A stretch of 29,235 bases of DNA, taken from assembly GCA_903851225.1 (NCBI GenBank), contig CAINNT010000092.1:1-29235 (forward strand). The letters run 5' to 3'. The notes below the pieces were generated by a model that was not told the origin of the DNA, ran no database searches, and saw only the letters and a program-made list of their open reading frames with translations. This document shows, in pieces, positions 1 through 6,525 of the stretch (its first letter is position 1; each line of letters opens with the position of its first letter). The translations under genes were made by a program, and so were the position numbers. This DNA is from an uncultured Chloroflexota bacterium. GTDB taxonomy: Bacteria > Chloroflexota > Limnocylindria > Limnocylindrales > Limnocylindraceae.

Positions 1-1125
1 GAGTTGCTCGGTGCATCGATTGGCGCTGAGTCGGGTTGGGAGAGCCTCACCGTCGGCGCTGGGGCACCAGTCTCGCGTCTTGCCGGCGTCTTCGACTTGA
101 TGGCGGAGATTGCGCTCACCCCGCGCTTGCGCGAGGACGACCTCGAGCGGCTGAGGGCGTTGCGGCTCGCCGCGATCAAACAGGCACATGCGAGCCCACG
201 GAGCCGCGCCGTCGATGCGCTCTCCGCCGCCCTCTACGCACCCGAGGCCGCCTACAGCCGACCCTTCGCCGGTACCGCTGACGGCGTCGCGCGGATCACG
301 CGCGACCAGATCGCTGCGCGCCATCACGAGGTGTTGCACCTTGGCACGCCAGCACTGGTGCTTGCAGGTGACATTGACGTCGATGCAACCTTCGCCCTGA
401 TCGAAGAGAGCCGCCTCAGCGAGATCGTCGCGGGCGGCGCCACCTGGGGTCGCGGCGAGCCGGATCGCGCAGCCCCTGCGACCGCCGTTGCCAACGACGC
501 ACCTCTCGTCATGGTGCTGGATCGCCCAGGTTCGGTGCAATCAGAGATTCGCATAGGCCGGGTCGGTCGCTCGCGACTCGACCCCAATCACCATGCTGCT
601 CTGGTCTACGCCGAGATCATCGGTGGACTCTTTGGCTCGCGGCTCAATCGCGTGCTGCGCGAGGAGAAGGGCTACACCTACGGTGCTGGCGCGCGATTTG
701 ATTTACGTCGCGGACGCGGACCGTTCATGGCGGGCACAGCCGTGGAGACAGGTGTTACCGCGCCCGCTCTTGCAGAGGCGCGCCGCCAACTCGCGACGAT
801 GCAGAGCGCCCCACCGACCGACGCCGAGTTGACCGAAGCGCGCGACTATCTCTGCGGCACCTTCCCGCTGCGTTTTGGCACTGCTACGCCTGTGGCGAGC
901 ATGGCTGCAGCGCTCACGGTGCTCGGACTCTCGCCCGATGAGCCGGACCACTTCCGCGAGCGCGTCGCTGCGGTCGACCGCACGGCAATCGCCCTCATCG
1001 CCGATGAGCTAGCAGCGTCGGCGGAGAAGATCATCATTGTCGGAGATGCAGCCTCGATCACCGCGCCCCTTGAGGCGGAGGGATTCATCGTGCAGGTAGA
1101 GGCGGACGGCGCGGCCTCTGCATGA
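1..1125 (+). CDS. M16-family (pitrilysin/processing-peptidase-like) zinc protease, C-terminal part; 5' truncated by window edge
   Basis: The reading frame is open from base 1, so only the C-terminal 374 residues are present and the true start lies upstream. The segment around nt 625-730, with LFGSRLNRVLREEKGYTYG and then a Gly-rich stretch, is the typical second-domain signature of M16 peptidases: the R-x-x-x-Y-type region that contacts the substrate backbone. The HxxEH zinc motif of the N-terminal domain is not in the window. It may lie upstream in the same protein or in a partner subunit, so activity cannot be judged. Members degrade or process peptides. The stop codon overlaps the next start (ATGA at 1122-1125), implying translational coupling to the PfkB-like gene. 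The family call is firm; the substrate is unknown. Confidence 0.85.
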   Translation, partial: ELLGASIGAESGWESLTVGAGAPVSRLAGVFDLMAEIALTPRLREDDLERLRALRLAAIKQAHASPRSRAVDALSAALYAPEAAYSRPFAGTADGVARITRDQIAARHHEVLHLGTPALVLAGDIDVDATFALIEESRLSEIVAGGATWGRGEPDRAAPATAVANDAPLVMVLDRPGSVQSEIRIGRVGRSRLDPNHHAALVYAEIIGGLFGSRLNRVLREEKGYTYGAGARFDLRRGRGPFMAGTAVETGVTAPALAEARRQLATMQSAPPTDAELTEARDYLCGTFPLRFGTATPVASMAAALTVLGLSPDEPDHFRERVAAVDRTAIALIADELAASAEKIIIVGDAASITAPLEAEGFIVQVEADGAASA

Positions 1126-1667
1126 TCGTCGTCATTGGCACCCTGAGCGCGCGAACCGAGGGGTCGGCCTATAGCCTTGGTGGTTACGCCGCGTCTGTCG
1201 CACTCGCCGCCGCCGCCGCCGGTGAACCCGTGGAGATGGTGAGCAAGATCGGTGCCGATGCGGCGGGCGAGGCAGTCATAACGAAGCTTGCGGCGGCTGG
1301 TATCGGACACGTGGCGCTGATTCGTGATGGTGCGTTGTCTACCGCGCTGGATGGGGCCGAGTCGCTGCTCATGGATGCCGCCGATCTGCAGCTGGCCCTG
1401 CGCTATTTGACGAGCTTTGACTCCGTGCTCCTGGTTGACCCCATGGATGACTCGGTCGTTGCAACCGTGATGGATGCCTGCACCTATGTCGGCGCACGGC
1501 TCGTCGTAACGAGGCTCGAAGGATCGAGCCCAGCGGGAGTGCCAGCGGGCGGTCCTGGCCTCTCGCCACCCCCGCTCGAGGTGGAGCGCCCGGCGGATAA
1601 CCCCGGGGCTGTTACCGAGCTGCTCGTCGCGCTCCTCCTTCCCGATCGTGAGTCGTCTGCCACCTGA
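1122..1667 (+). CDS. Short PfkB/ribokinase-fold protein without the catalytic GAGD motif (probable pseudokinase)
   Basis: The 181-residue product starts at the ATG of an ATGA overlap with the M16 gene. Residues about 15-65 (GGYAASVALAAAAAGEPV, then VSKIGADAAGEAVITKL) match the N-terminal substrate-side signature of PfkB-family sugar/nucleoside kinases. Normal members have 280-330 residues and end in a DTxGAGD motif carrying the catalytic Asp and the anion hole. Here the equivalent C-terminal stretch reads VERPADNPGAVTELLVALLL, so GAGD is replaced and the catalytic Asp is gone. The central beta-lid and ATP-binding parts are also shortened. I infer a non-catalytic sugar- or nucleotide-binding protein, or a decaying gene; the intact frame and tight coupling favour a retained protein. 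No specific substrate can be assigned. Confidence 0.65.
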   Translation: MIVVIGTLSARTEGSAYSLGGYAASVALAAAAAGEPVEMVSKIGADAAGEAVITKLAAAGIGHVALIRDGALSTALDGAESLLMDAADLQLALRYLTSFDSVLLVDPMDDSVVATVMDACTYVGARLVVTRLEGSSPAGVPAGGPGLSPPPLEVERPADNPGAVTELLVALLLPDRESSAT

Positions 1668-1679
1668 AAGCGCATCGCG

Positions 1680-1685
1680 TACCCT
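1680..1685 (+). promoter_or_regulatory. Candidate -10 box TACCCT for leaderless TPR-rhomboid mRNA
   Basis: TACCCT ends 7 bases before the GTG start at 1692, so a normal initiation distance places +1 at the start codon. No Shine-Dalgarno sequence precedes the GTG. No convincing -35 element is visible 16-18 bases upstream. Confidence 0.4.
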
Positions 1686-1691
1686 CAACAG

Positions 1692-2909
1692 GTGAGTGAG
1701 ATGCAGCGCCAGCTAGCCGAAGCGACAGACCTTGCGAGCCGAATGGAGCTCGGTGTTGAGGCGCTCGACCGCGGTGACGCTGAGTCGGCCGCGCTCGCCT
1801 TCGCCGATGCCGTCTCCGAGGCGACCCCGAACGACGATCGCGTCGACGTTGAGCGTGCCGCCTACGGTGCCGCCGAAGCGCTCCTGCGCCTCGAGCGCGA
1901 CGAGGAGGCGGCGGAGTATCTGGAGATAGCCGCGAACTCATCAGACCACGAACTGCGGTTCTTGGCCCTTCGACGTCGCGCCATGGAGGAGGTGCGCCAG
2001 GGTGAGCTTGCGTCGGCGCTCGCCACATACCGACAGGCGGAGGCGATTGCGCCGAGCCGAGAGGCACGTGCAGAGGTCGCGTCGCGCGTGGGCTGGTTGA
2101 CACGCGAGACCGGCGGCTCCTCGTTGAGGGCGAACGCGGCATTCTCGCGAGCGCGCGGCGCCGCCACTGGAGCGTGGGTGCCACGCGCGCTCGTCGCGCT
2201 CACCATCGCCGCATCGCTGCTGACCAAGTTCGCCCCTGCGCTGGCCGAGCACCTCGCCCTGGTGAAGATTACGGGAACAGGGGCTGACTTCCTGACCAGC
2301 GAACCTTGGCGAATCGTCACCGTGGCACTGGTGCACGGCGGGATCGATCCGAGCTGGCAGTCGTGGGCGCTGCACCTTGGATTCAATGCCATCGCGCTCG
2401 ACATTGCCGCGCAGCTCGTGTATCGCCTCTACGGTGCCCGGCGTCTCGCTCTCTACTACTTGCTCGGCCTCGTCGGCGCGTCGCTCGCCAGTGCCATCTG
2501 GTTCCCGTACGGATACTCGGTTGGAGCATCGGGCGGGGTCTTTGCGCTGTTCGGGGTTGCCTTCGCTGCTGAATGGGCGCACCGCCCGCTGGTGGAGCGA
2601 GGCGTGCGCGAGGCGCTCGGCAGGATTAGCGGTCTACTGCTGGTGAACATCCTCATCGGATTCGGCGTCGACCTCGTCGGGGGAGGGATCGACAACGCTG
2701 CGCACGTTGGCGGCCTCCTGACCGGCGTGCTGTTCGGGGGGCTGATCGCGCCGACGCGCGCGGAGCCGATGCGTCGCAGGTGGGCCGCATCGTTTGGCAC
2801 CAAGCAGGGTGGCGAAGCGGTGATCACGTTCGTTGTCGCGGCACTTCTCGTGCTGGTCTTTGTTCGCTGGTACGACCTGGCCGTCTGGCGCGATCAGCTT
2901 CCGTTTTAG
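1692..2909 (+). CDS. Rhomboid-family intramembrane serine protease with N-terminal TPR-like domain
   Basis: This 405-residue fusion has a soluble alpha-helical TPR-like region (residues about 5-155, with paired helices rich in Ala, Glu and Arg) followed by a polytopic rhomboid domain (about 163-395). Rhomboid hallmarks are H228-x-x-x-N232 in the second helix, the nucleophile S280 in VGASGG, and H338 in the AAHVGG helix, so the catalytic dyad is complete. A seventh hydrophobic segment lies near 377-395. Rhomboids cleave membrane-anchored substrates within the bilayer; the TPR part probably recruits a partner or substrate. I chose GTG 1692 because a TACCCT box ends 7 bases upstream; ATG 1701 is the alternative. 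The following gene begins 2 bases after this stop codon. Confidence 0.9.
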   Translation: MSEMQRQLAEATDLASRMELGVEALDRGDAESAALAFADAVSEATPNDDRVDVERAAYGAAEALLRLERDEEAAEYLEIAANSSDHELRFLALRRRAMEEVRQGELASALATYRQAEAIAPSREARAEVASRVGWLTRETGGSSLRANAAFSRARGAATGAWVPRALVALTIAASLLTKFAPALAEHLALVKITGTGADFLTSEPWRIVTVALVHGGIDPSWQSWALHLGFNAIALDIAAQLVYRLYGARRLALYYLLGLVGASLASAIWFPYGYSVGASGGVFALFGVAFAAEWAHRPLVERGVREALGRISGLLLVNILIGFGVDLVGGGIDNAAHVGGLLTGVLFGGLIAPTRAEPMRRRWAASFGTKQGGEAVITFVVAALLVLVFVRWYDLAVWRDQLPF

Positions 2910-2911
2910 TC

Positions 2912-3694
2912 GTGTTCGCAACGCTGCTCGAGCCCGGTGCGTTCGCCGCAACAGTGGACGAGCAAGTCGAGGTCGTCCGTCGACTTGGCGGGCCGTTCTT
3001 TGCGGAGAACCCGGCCGACCTTGCGGTCGCGCGAAAGTTTGGATTGCAGACGGCGCTGCTCGTGCGCGGCCCACTAGATCCATCGCGTGCAGAACGGGTT
3101 GCCGCAGATGCCAGAGCGGGGAGCGTCGATCTCGTTGCGATCAGGACGACTGCGCTGAGCAAGGATCAGAGTGCACGCGAGACGAGCGAGGCGGCGCTAC
3201 TCTCCCTGCTCAACGCGGTCGCTGGGTATCATCGAATGCTGATCGCCGTCGACGCTCCGATCGCGGAAAGATCCGTCGCGGGATGGCAGTCGCTACCGAT
3301 GGAGAGCCTGCTCTTCGATCCAATCGCAGATCCAGATGGCTGGCGCGCGGCGGCGACCCTTCCGGGAACGTGTGGACTGGCCCTCGCCCTCGTTGGTGGG
3401 GCAGGCCATGCAGCGGTGGCGCGCGAGGCACTTCTCTGGGGGCTGCGCTATGCGGCCTCCCTCGGCGGTCGGGGCGGGCTCCGAGTTGGGTTCACCGAAC
3501 GGCCGCTCGCCGGTGCAGGATTCCAGCCGAGGCGTCGAGACGAGGCCGACGCCGCAGCGGTGGTTGCCACTGCGAGCGAACTCCTTCGACTCGCGGGGTC
3601 GGATCGAGAGACGTTGGAGCGTGAGCTCGACCCGCGTTCGTTCAGTCCTGCGGCCAGGCGAACCGCTTCGAGGCGGAGAAGCCCTCGCCCATGA
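2912..3694 (+). CDS. Unrecognised alpha/beta (possibly TIM-barrel-like) protein
   Basis: I do not recognise this 260-residue product. GTG 2912 is preferred over upstream starts because it lies 2 bases after the rhomboid stop and avoids overlapping that gene. The sequence alternates hydrophobic strands (TALLVRG, VDLVAIRT, RMLIAVDAP, SLLFDPI, GLALALVGG, GGLRVGF) with amphipathic helices, about six or seven units, which suggests a TIM barrel or similar fold. It has no signal peptide and no membrane span. The C-terminal tail is Arg/Ser-rich. The stop overlaps the next ATG (ATGA at 3691), so it is probably translated with the MBL hydrolase. Resemblance to barrels of the methionine synthase/uroporphyrinogen decarboxylase kind is only a weak impression. 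Confidence 0.7.
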   Translation: MFATLLEPGAFAATVDEQVEVVRRLGGPFFAENPADLAVARKFGLQTALLVRGPLDPSRAERVAADARAGSVDLVAIRTTALSKDQSARETSEAALLSLLNAVAGYHRMLIAVDAPIAERSVAGWQSLPMESLLFDPIADPDGWRAAATLPGTCGLALALVGGAGHAAVAREALLWGLRYAASLGGRGGLRVGFTERPLAGAGFQPRRRDEADAAAVVATASELLRLAGSDRETLERELDPRSFSPAARRTASRRRSPRP

Positions 3695-4362
3695 GCGCTG
3701 TGCTGCTTGTCGCTCCGATCGGTCCGCTGCGCACCAACGTGGTGCTCGTCGCAGATCCCGTGCGACGCGAGGCAATCGCCATCGATCCCGCGATCCCTTC
3801 GCTGTCGACAATTGTTGCGGCAGCGGCGGAGGCGCACTGGCGGATCGTCCTGGCTCTCGTCACGCATGGGCACTGGGATCACATGGGAGAGCTCGCGGCA
3901 CTTGAAGCTCATGTCGAGCGGGAGGAGGGGCGGAGGCTGCCGATCGGCGTGCACCCACGCGATCGCGATCGATTGACTCGTCCGCAGCCCATCGCCGCGC
4001 CGTTTCCAATTCCGCCCGTGGTGCCGACTCGTGACCTTGAGGAGGGAGATTTCGTGGAGGCTGGGAGCGTCTCTTTGCGTGTGATGCACACTCCGGGACA
4101 CACCGAAGGCTCGATCTCGCTGCATGATCGATCGGCTGGGATTCTCTGCAGCGGTGACACGCTCTTTCGCGGTGCCTGGGGGCGAACCGATCTCCCGGGA
4201 GGTGATGCCGACGCAATGTTGGAATCGCTGGTGCGCCTCGCCGCGCTCGATCCCGCGACTCGCGTCATCCCTGGTCACGGGGCCGAAACGACGATCGGAG
4301 CGGAGTCAGCCTGGATCCAGCGCGCAAAGCAGCGCGGCACACTATCGGAGGGCCGGCCATGA
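3691..4362 (+). CDS. MBL-fold metallo-hydrolase (glyoxalase II-like)
   Basis: This 223-residue protein has every metal ligand of the metallo-beta-lactamase fold: H59-G-H61-W-D63-H64 in THGHWDHMG, H137 in TPGHTEG, D156 in CSGDTLF and H196 in IPGHG. It therefore probably binds two metal ions and hydrolyses an ester, thioester or similar bond. The length and the GAWGRTDLPGGD segment after D156 are typical of the glyoxalase II/persulfide dioxygenase-like branch. No signal peptide is visible, so it is cytoplasmic. The start is the ATG of an ATGA overlap with the upstream unknown gene, and the end overlaps the next ATG at 4359. The substrate cannot be read from the sequence. Confidence 0.93.
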   Translation: MSAVLLVAPIGPLRTNVVLVADPVRREAIAIDPAIPSLSTIVAAAAEAHWRIVLALVTHGHWDHMGELAALEAHVEREEGRRLPIGVHPRDRDRLTRPQPIAAPFPIPPVVPTRDLEEGDFVEAGSVSLRVMHTPGHTEGSISLHDRSAGILCSGDTLFRGAWGRTDLPGGDADAMLESLVRLAALDPATRVIPGHGAETTIGAESAWIQRAKQRGTLSEGRP

Positions 4363-5087
4363 GCGACGATGGCGCGCGCATCAGGCCGCTGGTTGCCCGA
4401 GGCGTTCTCGACGCCGGACTCGCAGCACATGTTTCGATCCTACTCGACGCCGGCGTGCCACTCACACTGGTCTCGCCCGTGGGGAACCTGACCACGCTCG
4501 TCGCCGACGCATTTGCTTCGTCGCTGCGCATCAACGGGACGCGCAGCGATTCCGACGTGATTGACGTCGCGAGCGACCACGGTTTTGAGTGGCTCGCCGA
4601 TCCGGTCGGAATAGGGTGTCTGGATCCTCGCGCCGGCACAGCGGCGCGTCCAAGTGGCGCAATGCTGCTGCGGATCCGTCAGCTGTTCGACGGACTCGAC
4701 CCGCAGGTTGCGCGAACGGCGTTGCGCGCACTCTCGCGAGGTCATCGCGCCATTGTGGAGGCGCGATCGATCGACCTCGCCTCGCTGTTCGACGCACTCA
4801 GAGCCTCGCCGGTTCGTCTTCCCGAAGACGATCTGCATCAGCTCGGTGTGGTGCTGCAGTTCGATGCGACGAGCCTCGTTGCGGGGCACCTGCTTCATCC
4901 AACGACTGGATCCTCGCGCCGCGCCCCGACCCTTCTCGTCACCCGAGATGCTGGCAGCGGTGCGTGGGACGACTTCGCGTGGGCCGCGCTCCCGCACTTC
5001 GCGGAGCGGAGTCGACTCAGTCAGCAGCAGTACGACCGCGTCCATCGCGCCCGCACGGTACTCCTGGAGGGATCCGCCGGCTCTTGA
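4359..5087 (+). CDS. Degenerate CpaF/GspE-like (type II/IV secretion ATPase-related) protein without a functional P-loop
   Basis: This 242-residue product begins at an ATGA overlap with the MBL gene. Residues 21-50 (AAHVSILLDAGVPLTLVSPV, then GNLTTLVADAF) align by eye with the strand-P-loop-helix of CpaF-type ATPases, but the Walker A Gly-Lys-Thr is replaced by G-N-L-T-T. Residues 120-170 (ALRALSRGHRAIVEARSI, then FDALRAS, LPEDDLHQLGVVLQFD) follow the CpaF pattern of the MNTGHDGSLATxHANS segment and the helix and strand after it. The acidic Walker B/GEVR region that should precede it is absent. I infer a non-hydrolysing relative, perhaps regulatory or structural. No pilus or secretion genes accompany it here. 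The remote relationship is an inference from motif order. Confidence 0.6.
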   Translation: MSDDGARIRPLVARGVLDAGLAAHVSILLDAGVPLTLVSPVGNLTTLVADAFASSLRINGTRSDSDVIDVASDHGFEWLADPVGIGCLDPRAGTAARPSGAMLLRIRQLFDGLDPQVARTALRALSRGHRAIVEARSIDLASLFDALRASPVRLPEDDLHQLGVVLQFDATSLVAGHLLHPTTGSSRRAPTLLVTRDAGSGAWDDFAWAALPHFAERSRLSQQQYDRVHRARTVLLEGSAGS

Positions 5088-5097
5088 TCGGGTGCAC

Positions 5098-5103
5098 TAT
5101 GCT
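5098..5103 (+). promoter_or_regulatory. Candidate -10 box TATGCT for leaderless aldolase mRNA
   Basis: TATGCT ends 7 bases before ATG 5110, so transcription would start at or next to the A of the start codon. The only GGAGG nearby (about 5066-5070) is too far upstream to act as a ribosome binding site. No clear -35 element is seen. Confidence 0.5.
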
Positions 5104-5109
5104 CGCTCC

Positions 5110-6525
5110 ATGAGCATTGTTGCAACGTCTTCCGCGCATCTACTCCAGTTGCTCCGCCCGCACCTCACGCTGGGCGAGCGCGGAGTGATCGAGGTGCTAC
5201 AGCCGAATGAGCTGCGCAGCGACGGCGCCGCGATCCTGGCATGGACGGCAGCGTTCTCGGATGATCCGCACGCCGTGCAGTCGGCGCAGTGGCTTGTTCG
5301 GGCGGCTGCAGATGCCCTCGGCATCCGCAGCGTCAGCATCGCGCCGCTGTACGCCGCTCGGGCGCACGGCGCGTACGAGGGGTTGAGCGTGCCCGCACTG
5401 AATTTGCGGGCTCAAGTCTTTTCGACGGCACGCCTCGCACTCGAAACGGCGAGGTCCATGGACGGGGCGGCGATCATCTTCGAACTCGCACGCTCCGAGC
5501 AGACGTATACGTTCCAGCGACCCGCAGACTACGCCACCAGCATCTTGGCTGGCGCGATGGCGGCTGGGTGGTCTGGCCCCGTCTTCATCCAGGGCGATCA
5601 CTACCAGTTTGTCGCGAAGAAGTACGCACTCGATCCAGAGAGCGTCACGGCCGAGATCGTGCGGGCATGCAGCCTCGCCGTTGACGCCGGGTACCGCAAC
5701 ATCGATGTCGACGCATCTACGCTCGTCGATCTCTCGCATGCAACAGTCGATGCCCAGCAAGGGGAGAATGTGCGCCGGACTGCCGAGGTTGCGGCACACA
5801 TCCGCAGCATCGAGCCTGAGGGGATCACGATCAGCATCGGTGGGGAGATCGGGGAGGTTGGCAGCGAGAATTCGACCATTGAGGAGCTGCGCGCCTACCT
5901 CGACGGCTTCGAAGCCCAGTTCGCTCGGCTTCGCCAAGGAGCACCTGGGCTGAGCAAGGTGTCGGTGCAGACCGGAACCAGCCATGGAGGCGTGCCGTTG
6001 CCTGGCGGTGGAGTGGCTGAAGTCGCACTCGACTTCGAGGTCCTGCGTCAGTTGGGTGAATACGCCAGATCGCGCGGTCTCGCGGGGGCGGTGCAGCACG
6101 GTGCGTCGACACTGCCCGAGTCGCTCTTCCATCGGTTCCCCGAGGTTGGCACGGCTGAGGTGCACCTCGCAACCGGCTTCCAGAACCTGTTGTTGGACCA
6201 CCCAGCCTTCCCGCGCGATCTCCGCGCCGAGATGCTCGCCTGGCTACGCGAGCATGCTGCCGACGAGGCAAAGCCCGGCGACACCGAGGAGCAGTTTGTC
6301 TATCGCACGCGCAAGAAGGCTCTCGGGCCATTCAAGCGTCAACTCTGGGAGATCGCGGATCTCCCTGCGATTCGTCAGTCGCAGCGAGAGCGCTTCGAGA
6401 CGCTCTTCCGACAGCTAGGAGTTGCCGGTTCCCGTGTGCTGGTCGAGTCGCACATCCCTGAACTGAACGACCCGCTGCCACCGGCTCCAGAGGCCCTGAT
6501 GGGGGCCCGCGACGCAACGACCTAG
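5110..6525 (+). CDS. Class II (zinc-dependent) aldolase, long fructose-bisphosphate aldolase-like form
   Basis: This 471-residue protein has the ordered motifs of class II aldolases: FIQGDH at 159-164 (metal-ligand His region), NIDVDAST at 197-204, GGEIGEVGSE at 244-253 (acidic loop), TGTSHGG at 288-294 and AVQHGAST at 327-334 (phosphate and metal binding). Ordinary FbaA enzymes have about 290-360 residues; the extra length is an N-terminal segment of about 85 residues and a C-terminal tail of about 110. The expected reaction is reversible aldol cleavage of a ketose bisphosphate in glycolysis or gluconeogenesis; a tagatose-type or related substrate cannot be excluded. The frame is open far upstream of 5110, but that part overlaps the preceding gene. 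ATG 5110 is supported by the box at 5098. It ends in a CTAG overlap with the convergent aminotransferase. Confidence 0.82.
   Translation: MSIVATSSAHLLQLLRPHLTLGERGVIEVLQPNELRSDGAAILAWTAAFSDDPHAVQSAQWLVRAAADALGIRSVSIAPLYAARAHGAYEGLSVPALNLRAQVFSTARLALETARSMDGAAIIFELARSEQTYTFQRPADYATSILAGAMAAGWSGPVFIQGDHYQFVAKKYALDPESVTAEIVRACSLAVDAGYRNIDVDASTLVDLSHATVDAQQGENVRRTAEVAAHIRSIEPEGITISIGGEIGEVGSENSTIEELRAYLDGFEAQFARLRQGAPGLSKVSVQTGTSHGGVPLPGGGVAEVALDFEVLRQLGEYARSRGLAGAVQHGASTLPESLFHRFPEVGTAEVHLATGFQNLLLDHPAFPRDLRAEMLAWLREHAADEAKPGDTEEQFVYRTRKKALGPFKRQLWEIADLPAIRQSQRERFETLFRQLGVAGSRVLVESHIPELNDPLPPAPEALMGARDATT

Noticed and set aside
846..1688. 280-residue open frame on the minus strand
   Set aside because: It lies opposite the M16 and PfkB-like genes and is Arg/Gly/His-rich without motifs; it is an antisense shadow of high-GC coding DNA.
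4654..5109. N-terminal extension of the aldolase frame
   Set aside because: It overlaps the CpaF-like gene in another frame, is Arg/Ser-rich, and ATG 5110 has its own promoter-like box.
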